Shown piece by piece: positions 18,355 to 29,384 of a stretch of DNA of 64,000 nt; position 1 is the stretch's first letter; each line of letters begins with the position of its first letter. The notes under the pieces were generated by a model. It searched no databases. It saw nothing but the letters and a program-made list of their open reading frames with translations, and had not been told where the DNA came from. Source of the stretch: Thermohalobaculum sp963822985 (lineage in GTDB: Bacteria > Pseudomonadota > Alphaproteobacteria > Rhodobacterales > Rhodobacteraceae); assembly GCA_963822985.1 (NCBI GenBank), contig CAWGJU010000006.1, positions 811,022 through 875,021 of the forward strand, given 5' to 3'. The translations under genes were made by a program, and so were the position numbers.

Positions 18355-19655
18355 ATGCTGGACGACAAGGACCGCATCTTCACGAACCTCTACGGGATGT
18401 TCGACCGGACCCTGGCGGGCGCGCGGGCGCGCGGGCACTGGGACGGCACGGACGGACTTATCGGGCGCGGGCGCGACGCGATCATCGAGGAGCTGAAATC
18501 CTCGGGGCTGCGCGGGCGCGGCGGCGCCGGGCTTCCCGACCGGCCTCAAATGGTCCTTCATGCCCAAGGAGTTCGGATGGCCGGCCGCATTACCTGGTCG
18601 TCAATGCGGACGAGTCGGAGCCCGGCACCTGCAAGGACCGCGAGATCATGCGGCACGATCCGCACACGCTGATCGAGGGCTGCCTGATCGCCAGGCTTCG
18701 CCATGGGCGCGCATGTCGCCTACATCTATCTGCGCGGCGAATACATCCGCGAGCGCGAGGCGCTGCAGATCGCCATCGACGAGTGCTACGATGCCGGGCT
18801 GCTCGGCGCCAACGCCGCCGGCAGCGGCTATCGACTTCGACATCTACCTCGCGCACGGCGCCGGCGCCTATATCTGCGGCGAGGAGACGGCGCTGCTGGA
18901 GAGCCTGGAGGGCAAGAAGGGCATGCCGCGCCTCAAGCCGCCCTTCCCGGCGGGCGTCGGCCTCTATGGCTGCCCGACCACCGTCAACAACGTCGAGTTC
19001 GATCGCCGTCGTGCCGACGATCATGCGGCGCGGCGCGGCCTGGTTCGCCTCGTTCGGGCGCAAGAACAACGCCGGCACCAAGATCTTCGCGATCTCGGGC
19101 CATGTGAACGCGCCCTGCGTCGTCGAAGAGGCGATGTCGATCGACCTGCGCGAGCTGATCGACCGGCATTGCGGCGGCGTGCGCGGCGGCTGGGACAATC
19201 TGAAGGCCGTGGTGCCGGGCGGGTCCTCGGTGCCTTGCATCCCGGCGCCGCAATGCGCCGACTGCGCGATGGACTTCGACCATCTGAAGGACCTGAAGTC
19301 GGGGCTGGGCACCGCGGCGGTCATCGTGATGGACCAGTCGACGGACATCATCAAGGCGATCTGGCGCTTCTCGAAATTCTACAAGCACGAGAGCTGCGGC
19401 CAGTGCACGCCCTGCCGCGAGGGCACCGGCTGGATGATGCGCGTGATGGAGCGGCTGGTCACCGGCGACGCGGCGGTCGAGGAGATCGACATGCTGCTCG
19501 ACGTGACCAAGCAGGTCGAGGGGCACACGATCTGCGCGCTCGGCGATGCCGCGGCCTGGCCGATCCAGGGCCTGATCCGGCACTTCCGCGACGAGATCGA
19601 GGACCGGATCAAGGCCAAGCGGACGGGCCGCGTCAGCGCGGTCGCGGCGGAGTAG
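18355..19655 (+). CDS. nuoF: NADH-quinone oxidoreductase subunit F (five frame breaks)
   Basis: NADH- and FMN-binding subunit with cluster N3. Recognisable are the glycine-rich GLRGRGGAGF, LVVNADESEPGTCKDRE, GAYICGEETALLES and the N3 ligands CGQCTPCREG plus HTICALGDAAAWP. Five single extra bases break the first half: near 18530 (GCC+G|GGC TTC), 18575 (TTC+G|GAT), 18694 (GCC+A|GGC TTC), 18832 (TAT+C|GAC) and 19000 (GAG+T|TCG). Removing them gives 431 residues, the usual length, and the frame closes at the observed stop. The second half is clean. Confidence 0.94.
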
Positions 19656-19722
19656 CGCCGATGCGGCACCCGCTCCGGGCGCGGCGACAGCAGTTTAGGG
19701 CCGGGATGGCCGGAGAATAGCC

Positions 19723-21749
19723 ATGGCTGATCTGCGCAAGATCCTGATCGACGGCCGCGAGGTCGAGGTCGACCCCAGCCTGACGCTGATCCAGGCCTGC
19801 GAGGTCGCCGGCGTCGAGATCCCGCGTTTTTGCTACCACGAGCGGCTGTCGATCGCCGGCAACTGCCGGATGTGCCTGGTCGAGATCGTCGGCGGGCCGC
19901 CAAAGCCGGCGGCCTCGTGCCATATGCAGGTGCGGGACCTGCGGCCCGGCAAGGACGGCGCGCCGCCCGAGGTCAAGACCAACTCGCCGATGGTGAAGAA
20001 GGCGCGCGAGGGGGTGATGGAGTTCCTGCTCATCAACCACCCGCTCGACTGCCCGATCTGCGACCAGGGCGGCGAGTGCGACCTTCAGGACCAGGCGATG
20101 GCCTATGGCATCGACTTCAGCCGCTTTCGCGAGCCCAAGCGCGCCGTGCTCGACCTGCATCTGGGGCCGCTGGTCGAGACGCATATGACGCGCTGCATCA
20201 GCTGCACGCGCTGCGTCCGCTTCATCACCGAGGTCGCCGGCATGGCCGAGCTTGGCCAGACGGGCCGCGGCGAGGACGCCGAGATCACCAACTATCTGGG
20301 CCGAATCCTCGAATCCGAGATGCAGGGCAACATCGTCGACCTCTGCCCGGTCGGCGCGCTGACCAACAAGCCCTATGCCTTCACCGCGCGCCCCTGGGAG
20401 TTGCGCAAGACCGACTCGATCGACGTCATGGACGCGCTCGGCTCGAACATCCGCGTCGACTGCCGCGGCCGCGAGGTCATGCGCATCCTGCCGCGCAACC
20501 ATGACGGCGTGAACGAGGAGTGGCTGGCCGACCGGTCGCGCTACCATTGGGACGGGCTGCGCCGCCAGCGGCTCGACCGGCCCTATGTTCGCGTCGACGG
20601 CAAGCTGCGTGCGGCGAGCTGGGGCGAGGCCTTCGGCGCAGTGGCCGAGGCCGTGCGCACCGCCGAGGGCGACATCGCCGCGATCGCGGGCGACCTGGCG
20701 CCGGTCGAGGCGATGTGGGCGCTGAAGGAGCTGATGGCGCGGCTGGGCTCGGATCGCGTCGAGTGCCGGCAGGACGGCGCGAAGCTGCCTTTGGGCAACC
20801 GCTCGGCCTATGCTGGCACGGCGCGCGTCGCCGATCTCGACAGGGCCGGCGCCGTGCTGGTCATCGGCGCGAACCCGCGCAAGGAGGCGCCGGTGCTGAA
20901 CAGCCGAATCCGCAAGGCCTGGCTGAACGGCGCCGAGGTCGCGGTGATCGGCGAGGCCGTCGACCTGACATATCCCGTCCACCACATGGGCGACGGCCCG
21001 CATCTCCTGACCGGCGAGAACCGGGACAAAGCCGTCGGTTTCATGCGCGACAAGGCGCCCGTTGTGATCGTCGGCCAGGCCGCGCTGGTGCGGCCTGACG
21101 GCGCGGCCATCCTCGGCCATGCCATGTCGCTGGCCGAGGCCGCGGGGGCCAAGCTGCTGGTCCTGCACACCGCTGCTGCCCGGGTCGGCGGCATGGACAT
21201 CGGCTTTGCGCACCCGGACGGGCTGGCGGCGCTCGACGGCGCGCGAGTGATCTACAACCTCGGCGCCGACGAGGTCGAGCTGCAGGCGGGCGCCTTTCGT
21301 CGTCTATCACGGCAGCCACGGCGACCGCGGCGCGCACCGAGCCGACGTCATCCTGCCGGGCGCTGCCTATACCGAGCAGTCGGGCATCTTCGTCAATCTC
21401 GAGGGCCGACCGCAGCTTGGCTTTCGCGCCAACTTCCCGCCGGGCGAGGCCAAGGAGGACTGGGCGATCCTGCGGGCGCTCTCGGCCGAGCTCGGCCAGA
21501 CGCTGCCCTTCGACACGCTCGAGGAGCTGCGCCGGCAGATGGTGCAAGGCGCATCCGCACCTGGGCGCGCTCGACCGGGTACCGGAGAACGCGTGGCATC
21601 GGGTCGACGCGGGGACGATGGAGGATGTGCCGCTGCGCGGGCTCGGCAACGACCATTACCTCCTCAACCCGATCCTCCGCGCCTCGGAGCTGATGGCCGA
21701 GATGAGCCGTCTGGCGGCGGGGCGCACGACGGCGATGGCGGCCGAGTGA
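19723..21749 (+). CDS. nuoG: NADH-quinone oxidoreductase subunit G (two frame breaks)
   Basis: Iron-sulphur subunit of the NADH module. N-terminal [2Fe-2S] ligands lie in FCYHERLSIAGNCRMC, then HPLDCPICDQGGECDLQ and CISCTRCVRF, followed by a molybdopterin-oxidoreductase-like domain that no longer binds a cofactor. Extra bases occur near 21298 (GCC+T|TTC GTC) and 21545 (GTG+C|AAG GCG). The corrected protein is 674 residues, ending in RTTAMAAE. The 67-base gap after nuoF and 120-base gap before nuoH show no other gene. Confidence 0.94.
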
Positions 21750-21869
21750 CAGTGGCGCAGCGCCGCAGAAGCGCCAGCGCGCGGCGTGTTGGCGGTGGAC
21801 GTTCCGGCCGCGGGATGCGAGAAGGCGCCTGCCGGCGGAGCCGGGTAGGAAAAGGCTAGAAGGCGACGA

Positions 21870-22900
21870 ATGACGTTCTGGGACACCGGCACCGGGATCG
21901 TGCTGATCATCTTGGCGCAGTGCCTCGTGGTCACTGCGGCGATCCTCGTGAGCCTCGCCTTCCTGCTCTACATGGACCGCAAGGTCTGGGCGGCGGTGCA
22001 GCTGCGCCGCGGCCCGAACGTCGTCGGTCCCTTCGGGCTGTTCCAGTCATTCGCCGACTTCTTCAAGTTCGTGCTGAAGGAGATCGTCATTCCGGCCGGC
22101 GCCGACAAGATCGTCTTCATGCTGGCGCCGATGCTGTCCTTCGTGTTCGCGACGATCGCCTGGGCGGCAATCCCGTTCGCCGAGGGCTGGGTGATCGCCG
22201 ATTTGAACGTCGGCATCCTCTACATCTTCGCGATCTCATCGCTCGGCGTCTATGGCATCATCATGGGCGGCTGGGCGTCGAACTCGAAATACCCGTTCCT
22301 CGGCAGCCTGCGCTCGGCCGCGCAGATGGTCAGCTACGAGGTCTCGATCGGGCTGATCATCATCGGCGTGCTGATCTCGACGGGCTCGCTGAACCTGACG
22401 GCGATCGTGTTGGCGCAGGACGGGCGGTTCGGCCTGTTCAGCTGGTACTGGCTGCCGCATCTGCCGATGGTGGTGCTGTTCTTCGTCTCGGCGCCTGGCC
22501 GAGACGAACCGGCCGCCCTTCGACCTGCCAGAAGCCGAGTCCGAGCTCGTCGCCGGCTATCAGGTCGAGTACTCGTCGACGCCCTATCTGCTGTTCATGA
22601 TCGGCGAGTACATGAACATCGTGCTGATCTGCGCGCTGACGACGATCCTGTTCTTCGGCGGCTGGCTGAGCCCGATCCCGGGCATGCCCGACGGCGTGCT
22701 CTGGTTCGCGCTGAAGGTGGTGTTCTTCTTCTTCGTCATCGCCATGGTGAAGGCGGTGGTGCCGCGCTATCGCTATGACCAGCTCATGCGCCTCGGCTGG
22801 AAGGTGTTCCTGCCGATGAGCCTCGGCTGGGTCGTGATCGCGGCGTTCCTGGCAAAGCTCGAGGTGCCGGGCTATGCCCGCTACCTCGTCAGGAGGCTGA
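21870..22900 (+). CDS. nuoH: NADH-quinone oxidoreductase subunit H (two frame breaks)
   Basis: Membrane subunit that joins the peripheral arm to the proton-pumping arm and lines the quinone channel; eight helices. Motifs: MDRKVWAAVQLRRGPNVVGPFGL, GIIMGGWASNSKYPFLG and, after repair, ETNRPPFDLPEAESELVAGY. An extra base near 22494 (GCG+C|CTG GCC) splits the gene inside that conserved loop. A second, just before the stop (AGG+C|TGA at 22897), makes the sequence read on into nuoI without a stop. Corrected length is 342 residues. Confidence 0.93.
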
Positions 22901-22902
22901 CG

Positions 22903-23395
22903 ATGGGCATCCCTCTCGACAAGGCGCTCGGCTATTTCCTGCTCAAGGATTTCTGGGGCGGGATGCGGCTGGGCATGAAGTACTTCTTCAAGCCCAAGGC
23001 GACGCTGAACTATCCCGTTCGAGAAGGGGCCGCTCTCCCCGCGCTTCCGCGGCGAGCATGCGCTGCGTCGCTATCCGAACGGCGAGGAGCGCTGCATCGC
23101 CTGCAAGCTGTGCGAGGCGATCTGCCCCGCCCAGGCGATCACCATCGAGGCCGAGCCGCGCGCCGATGGCTCGCGCCGGACGACGCGCTACGACATCGAC
23201 ATGACCAAGTGCATCTATTGCGGCTTTTGCCAGGAGGCCTGCCCGGTCGATGCCATCGTCGAGGGCCCGAACTTCGAGTTCGCCGCCGAGACGCGCGAGG
23301 AGCTGTACTACAACAAGCAGAAGCTGCTCGAGAACGGCGATCGCTGGGAGCGCGAGATCGCCCGCAACCTCGCCCTCGACGCGCCCTACCGGTGA
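22903..23395 (+). CDS. nuoI: NADH-quinone oxidoreductase subunit I (one frame break)
   Basis: Two [4Fe-4S] clusters (N6a, N6b) ligated by CIACKLCEAICP and CIYCGFCQEACP. The ATG at 22903 has AGGAGG nine bases upstream. An extra base near 23016 (CCC+G|TTC GAG) interrupts the conserved LNYPFEKGPLSPRFRGEHAL. The corrected protein is 163 residues, standard for the family, ending in LALDAPYR. Confidence 0.95.
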
Positions 23396-23405
23396 CGGGC
23401 CCGAG

Positions 23406-24020
23406 ATGACGGCCTGACCGTCGTCGCCTTTTACGTTTTCGCCTCCGTCGCCGTCGCTGTCGGGCCTGTTCGTCGTGCTGGCGCGCAACCCGGTGCACTC
23501 GGTGCTGTGGCTGATCCTCGCCTTCTTCTCGGCCGCCGGCCTGATGGTGCTGCTGGGCGCCGAGTTCATCGCGATGATCCTCGTCATCGTCTATGTCGGC
23601 GCGGTGATGGTGCTGTTCCTGTTCGTCGTCATGATGCTGGACGTCGACTTTGCCGAGCTGAAGAGCGGCTTCGTCTCCTATCTGCCGCTCGGGCGCGCTG
23701 ATCGGCGTCGTGCTGGTGGCCGAGCTCGGGCTCGTGCTCGGCCACTGGATCTTCGCGGCGAACGCGCCGGCCGCCCGGATCGCCGTGATGCCGGCTGCCG
23801 GCAGGCGATCCCGAACACCCAGGCGCTGGGGCTGATCCTCTATGACGGCTACATCCTGATCTTCCAGCTGGCCGGGCTGATCCTGCTGGTGGCGATGATC
23901 GGGGCGATCGTCCTGACGCTGCGGCACCGCACCAACGTCAAGCGACAGGACGTGCTGGCGCAGATCTATCGGGGGCGCGACGTCGAGCTCAAGGACGTCG
24001 AGCCGGGACAGGGGGTCTGA
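23406..24020 (+). CDS. nuoJ: NADH-quinone oxidoreductase subunit J (about six frame breaks)
   Basis: Membrane subunit with five helices; its third helix is the hinge that opens during turnover. Clean blocks are LARNPVHSVLWLILAFFSAA, EFIAMILVIVYVGAVMVLFL and NTQALGLILYDGYILIFQLA. As written the ATG at 23406 runs into TGA three codons later. Removing two bases (ATG+A|CGG+C|CTG) gives MRLTVVAFYVFASVAV. Further extra bases lie near 23459 (GTC+G|CTG), 23690 (CTC+G|GGC) and a pair near 23800-23807 (CCG+G|CTG|CCG+G|CAG). The corrected length is 202 residues and the frame closes at the observed stop. Confidence 0.9.
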
Positions 24021-24022
24021 CG

Positions 24023-24394
24023 ATGGATCCCGTTGTGGTCGCACCTGTCTTGGTCGAACCTGTCCTGGTCGAAGTCATCCCGATCGGCGGCGTTGGTCTC
24101 GAAGGCTACCTGACTGTCGCGGCGATGCTGTTCGTCATCGGGATCTTCGGCATCTTCGTGAACCGGCGGAACGTGATCGTCATCCTGATGTCGATCGAGC
24201 TGATGCTGCTGGCGGTCAACATCAACCTGGTCGCCTTCTCGGCCTTTCTCGGCGACATGGCGGGGCAGGTCTTCACGCTGTTCGTGCTGACCGTCGCCGC
24301 CGCCGAGGCCGCGATCGGCCTTGCCATCCTCGTCTGCTTCTTCCGTAACAGGGGCAGCATCGACGTCGAAGACATCAGCACGATGAAGGGCTGA
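24023..24394 (+). CDS. nuoK: NADH-quinone oxidoreductase subunit K
   Basis: Small three-helix proton-channel subunit (MrpC-like). The core YLTVAAMLFVIGIFGIFVN, ILMSIELMLLAVNINLVAF and EAAIGLAILVCFFR is intact, with the two conserved membrane glutamates. The protein is 123 residues, about 20 longer than usual. The extra N-terminus MDPVVVAPVLVEPVLVEVIP is coded partly by a 15-base tandem duplication (24044-24073). A start nearer GLEGYLTV would give the usual size. The frame is unbroken. Confidence 0.95.
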   Translation: MDPVVVAPVLVEPVLVEVIPIGGVGLEGYLTVAAMLFVIGIFGIFVNRRNVIVILMSIELMLLAVNINLVAFSAFLGDMAGQVFTLFVLTVAAAEAAIGLAILVCFFRNRGSIDVEDISTMKG

Positions 24395-24396
24395 GC

Positions 24397-26358
24397 ATGT
24401 ACACGGCAATCCTGCTGCTGCCGCTGCTGGGCGCCGTCATCGCCGGCTTCTTCCACCGGGTAACCGGCGAGAAGATGGCGATGTGGATCCCGACGGGGAT
24501 CCTGTTCTTCTGCTGCGTGCTGTCCTGGATCGCCTTCTTCACGCTCGACCCCGAGCAGCCGTCTTCGATCGAGCTCTTCCGCTGGATCAGCTCGGGCGAG
24601 CTCGAGGCCTGGTGGTCGATCCGCGTCGACCGGCTGACGACCGTGATGCTGGTCGTCGTCACCACCGTGTCGTCGCTCGTGCATATGTACTCGATCGGCT
24701 ATATGGAGGAGGATCCGGGCAAGCCCCGCTTCTTCGCCTATCTCTCCTTCTTCACCTTCGCCATGCTGGCGCTGGTGACGGGCGACAACCTCCTGCAGAT
24801 CTTCTTCGGCTGGGAGGGGGTCGGCGTCGCCTCGTACCTGCTGATCGGCTTCTGGTACAAGAAGGCGTCGGCCAACGCTGCGGCGATCAAGGCCTTCATC
24901 GTCAACCGGGTGGGCGATTTCGGCTTCCTGCTTGGCATGTTCGCGCTGTTCTACCTGACCGGCTCGCTGATGCTCGACGATGTCTTTGCCGATGCGCCGC
25001 AGCTGGCGCTGCTCGAGACGGTGTTCCTCGGCTACAGCGTGAACGCGGTCGAGCTGGTCTGCGTGCTGCTCTTCATCGGCGCCATGGGCAAGTCGGCGCA
25101 GCTGTTCCTGCACACCTGGCTGCCCGACGCCATGGAGGGCCCGACGCCGGTCTCGGCGCTGATTCATGCCGCGACGATGGTGACGGCCGGCGTCTTCCTC
25201 GTCTGCCGCATGTCGCCGCTTTTCGAGCTGGCGCCGACGGCGGTCATGATCGTCGACCATCATCGGCGCCTCGACGGCGTTCTTCGCCGCGACCATCGGG
25301 CTGGTGCAGAACGACATCAAGCGCGTCATCGCCTATTCGACCTGCTCGCAGCTCGGCTACATGTTCGCCGCCGCGGGCGTCGGCGCCTACGAGGCGGCGA
25401 TGTTCCACCTGTTCACGCACGCCTTCTTCAAGGCGCTGCTCTTCCTCGGCGCGGGCTCGGTCATCCACGCCATGCACCACGAGCAGGACATGCGGAAGAT
25501 GGGCGGGCTGCGCGCCAAGATCCCGCTGACCTACTGGATGATGGTCATCGGCACGCTGGCGATCACCGGCGTCGGCATTCCCCTGACGGGCATCGGCTTT
25601 GCCGGCTTCATCTCCAAGGACATCATCATCGAGACGACCTATGCGGCCGAGAGCCGAGGTCGGCTATTACGCCTTCGGCCTGCTGGTGGTCGCCGCCGTC
25701 TTCACCACCTTCTATTCCTGGCGGCTGATCTTCATGACCTTCCACGGCCAGACGCGCGCCGACCAGCCACACCTTCGATCACGCGCACGAATCGCCGAAC
25801 GTCATGATGATCCCGCTCTACGTGCTGGCGGCCGGTGCGGCGTTGGCGGGCATGATCTGGTACGGCAGACTTCGTCGGCCACGACGAGCATGCGTGGTGG
25901 GGCCCGTCGATCATGAACGCTGGTCGAGGTGCATGGCGAGCAGCTGCTCGAGGCTTCGCACCACGTGCCCTGGCTGGTGAAGGTCAGCGCCGTTCATCGC
26001 GATGCTGATCGGCCTCGGCGTCGCGTACCTCTTCTACATCGCCCGGCCCGAGATGCCGAACCAGCTCGCGGCCCGGCAACGAGCCGCTCTACCAGTTCCT
26101 GCTCAACAAGTGGTACTTTGACGAGCTCTACGACCTGGTCTTCGTCCGACCGGCGATGGGCGCTCGGGCGCTTCCTCTGGCGCAAGGGCGACGGGGCGAC
26201 GATCGACGGGTTCCTCAACGGTCTGGCCATGGGCTTCGTGCCCTTGGCTGACGCGCTTTGCCGGCCGGGTGCAGTCGGGCTTCATTTTCCACTATGCATT
26301 TGCCATGCTGATCGGCGTCTCGGCGCTGATCACCTGGTTCGCGTTCTACGGAGGGTGA
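24397..26358 (+). CDS. nuoL: NADH-quinone oxidoreductase subunit L (nine frame breaks)
   Basis: Distal antiporter-like proton pump with a long lateral helix. The first 280 residues are clean (FFGWEGVGVASYLLIGFWY, GKSAQLFLHTWLPDAMEGPT). Then single extra bases follow near 25254 (GTC+G|ACC), 25655 (AGC+C|GAG), 25769 (CAG+C|CAC), 25867 (GGC+A|GAC), 25919 (AAC+G|CTG), 25991 (GCC+G|TTC), 26078 (CGG+C|AAC), 26159 (ATG+G|GCG) and 26245 (CCC+T|TGG). Nine insertions are a multiple of three, so start and stop share a frame. Repair gives 650 residues ending in ALITWFAFYGG, the normal size. Confidence 0.93.
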
Positions 26359-26361
26359 GTC

Positions 26362-27920
26362 GTGAGCGAACTCAGCCTCCTGTCGCTCGTCACCTTCCTG
26401 CCGCTGGTCGGCGCGGCGGTCCTGATCATCTTCCTGCGCGGCGACGACGAGGCCGCGCGGCTGAATGCGCGCCGCTTCGCGCTGCTGGTGACGACGCGCG
26501 ACCTTCGTCCTGTCGCTGTTCCTGCTTGCCGAGCTTCGACGCCGACCAGCCGGCTTCCAGTTCGTCGAGGAAGGCGCCTGGCTCGCCGGCCTGACCTACA
26601 AGCTCGGCGTCGACGGCATCAGCCTGCCCTTCGTCATGCTGACGACCTTCTTCTTCCCGATCTGCATCGCCGCGAGCTGGACCGTCGAGAGCCGCGTCAA
26701 GGAATACATGGCGATGTTCCTGCTGCTCGAGACGATGATCCTCGGCGTCTTCGTCTCGCTGGACCTGATCCTGTTCTACCTGTTCTTCGAGGGCGGGCTG
26801 ATCCCGATGTTCCTGATCATCGGCATCTGGGGCGGCCGCGAGCGGGTCTATGCCGCGTTCAAGTTCTTCCTCTACACGCTGCTCGGCTCGCTGCTGATGC
26901 TGGTGGCGATGATCTACATGTACTTCGACGCCGGCACGACCGACATTCCGCGGCTGCTGATGCACCGCTTCGACGCCGGCGCGCATCGACCTCTGGGGCT
27001 GGCAGATCATCGGCGGCGCGCAGACACTGCTGTGGCTCGCCTTCTTCGCCAGCTTCGCCGTCAAGATGCCGATGTGGCCGGTGCACACCTGGTTGCCGGA
27101 CGCGCACGTCCAGGCGCCGACCGCGGGCTCGGTGATCCTGGCCGCCATCCTGCTGAAGATGGGCGGCTATGGCTTCCTGCGCTTCAGCCTGCCGATGTTC
27201 CCGGCCGCCTCCGAGATCATGGCGAGCTTCGTCTTCCTGCTCTCGGTCATCGCCATCATCTACACCTCGCTGGTGGCGCTGATGCAGGAGGACATGAAGA
27301 AGCTGATCGCCTACAGCTCGGTCGCCCATATGGGCTTCGTCACCATGGGCATCTTCGCCGCCAACCAGCAGGGCGTCGACGGCGCGATGTTCCAGATGAT
27401 CAGCCACGGCTTCGTCTCGGGCGCGCTGTTCCTCTGCGTCGGCGTCGTCTACGACCGGATGCACACGCGCGAGATCGCCGCCTATGGCGGCCTGGTGAAC
27501 CGGATGCCGGTCTACGCCACGGTGTTCATGCTGTTCACGCTGGCCAATGTCGGCCTGCCGGGCACCAGCGGCTTCGTCGGCGAGTTCCTGACGATGATCG
27601 GCGTCTATCAGGTCTCGACCTGGACGGCGTTCGGCGCGGCGCTCGGGGTCATCCTCAGCGCGGCCTATGCGCTCTGGCTCTACCGTCGCGTCGTCTTCGG
27701 CGACCTGATCAAGGAGAGCCTGAAGTCGATCACCGACATGAACCGGCGCGAGACGGCCTACATCGTGCCGTTGGTTGCCGCCACGATCATCCTCGGCATC
27801 TACCCCGGCCTGGTAACGGATCTCTTCTCGCCGACCGTCGAGGCGCTGCTCGAGAGCGTGCGCGTGGCGCAGGCGCCGGGAGCGCTGGCGCCCGAGACCC
27901 TGGCAGAGCTGACGCGCTGA
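26362..27920 (+). CDS. nuoM: NADH-quinone oxidoreductase subunit M (about five frame breaks)
   Basis: Second antiporter-like proton pump. The GTG at 26362 (VSELSLLSLVTFLP) starts four bases after nuoL. Motifs: FFEGGLIPMFLIIGIWGG, FFASFAVKMPMWPVHTWLPD and LIAYSSVAHMGFVTMGIF. Extra bases occur near 26499 (ACG+C|GCG ACC), 26533 (GCC+G|AGC TTC), two about 26550-26555 (GAC+C|AGC+C|GGC TTC; less certain) and 26984 (GCG+C|ATC GAC). The corrected length is 517 residues. The second half, from 27000, is clean. Confidence 0.93.
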
Positions 27921-27936
27921 GCGGCGAGGAGCGGCG

Positions 27937-29384
27937 ATGAACCCCGATTTTGGCTTGATCCTGCCCGAGATCGTGCTCGCCTGCGGCGCGATGGCGCTGC
28001 TGATGCTCGGCGCCTATCGCGGCGGCGACAGGCAGGCTTCTCTCATCAACTGGCTGGCCGCGGGGCTGATGGCGGGGGTCGGGCTGTGGCTCGCGACCTC
28101 GGGAGGGCCCGAGCAGGTCGCCTTCGCCGGGGCCTTCGTGTCGGACGGCTTCGCGCGTTTCGCCAAGGTGCTGATCCTGCTGTCCGCCGCGCTGATGCTG
28201 ATCCTCGGCGAGGACTGGTTCACCCGACGCGGCATCATGAAGTTCGAGTTCCCGGTGCTCGTGCTGCTCTCGGCTGTCGGGATGCTGGTCATGGTCTCGG
28301 CCGGCGACCTGATCGCGCTCTACATGGGTCTCGAGTTGCAGTCGCTCGCGGCCTATGTGATCGCCTCGATCAATCGCGACAGCGTCCGCTCGACCGAGGC
28401 CGGGCTGAAGTATTTCGTCCTCGGCGCGCTCTCCTCGGGCATGCTGCTCTATGGCGCGTCGCTGGTCTATGGCTACACGGGCACGACGCTGTTCCTCGGG
28501 ATCGGCACCGTCGTCGCGGCCGAGGGCGTCAGCCTGGGCCTGACCTTCGGCCTCGTCTTCCTCTGCGCGGCGCTGGCGTTCAAGATCTCGGCCGCGCCCT
28601 TCCATATGTGGACGCCCGACGTCTACGAAGGCTCGCCGACGCCCGTCGACCGCCTTCTTCGCCACGGCGCCCAAGGTCGCCGCCGCCGTGCTGTTCGCGC
28701 GCGTCCTCTACGACGGCTTCGGCGCGGCCGTGCAGGCCTGGGCGCAGGTGCTGGTCTTCATCGCCATCGCCTCGATGTTCCTCGGCTCGATCGCGGCCAT
28801 CGGGCAGTCGAACCTCAAGCGGCTGCTTGCCTACTCGTCGATCGGACATATGGGCTACGCGCTCGTCGGGCTCGCTGCCGGCACGCCCGAGGGCGCGACC
28901 TCGCTGATGATCTACCTGGTCGATCTATCTGGTCATGAACCTCGGCGTCTTCGCCTTCATCCTGACCATGGAACGCGACGGCCAGCCCGTCGAGGCCGTG
29001 TCGGACCTCGCGGGCCTGTCGCGGACCCGCCCGGCCCAGGCGATGGCGATGGCGATCCTGATGCTGTCGCTCGCCGGTCTGCCGCCGCTGGTCGGCTTCT
29101 TCGCCAAGTTCTTCGTGTTCAAGGCCGCGGTCGATGCGGGGCTGGTGTGGCTGGCGGTCGCCGGCGTCATCGCCTCGGTGATCGGCGCCTACTACTATCT
29201 CAACATCGTCCGGGTGATGTACCTGTCGGAGACGACGGCACCGCTCGAGATCCGGGGCCGCGTCTATCACTCGGCCACGCTCGGCGTCTCCGCCTTCCTG
29301 ATGGCGGCCGGGTGGCTGCCCTTCTTCGGCGGCTTCGGCGTGCCCGAGCTCGCGCAGGAGGCGGCGCTATCCCTGCTCCGGTGA
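27937..29384 (+). CDS. nuoN: NADH-quinone oxidoreductase subunit N (two frame breaks)
   Basis: Third antiporter-like pump and last nuo gene. Motifs: DLIALYMGLELQSLAAYVIA, FKISAAPFHMWTPDVYEGSP and LLAYSSIGHMGYALVGL. Extra bases near 28648 (GTC+G|ACC GCC, in PTPV-TAFFATAPKV) and 28922 (GTC+G|ATC TAT, in YLV-IYLVMNLG). The corrected length is 481 residues. The TGA overlaps the GTG of birA (GTGA), so birA is coupled to the operon. Confidence 0.95.

Noticed and set aside
18355..29384. Extra bases explained by GANTC (CcrM) methylation sites
   Set aside because: Two sites (nuoF near 19000 and the lysozyme-like gene near 50239) fit a GAGTC, but most sites have no GANTC nearby.
18355..29384. True pseudogenisation of complex I
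   Set aside because: Every break is a single base, no large deletions occur, conserved residues between breaks are intact, and the frames close after repair.
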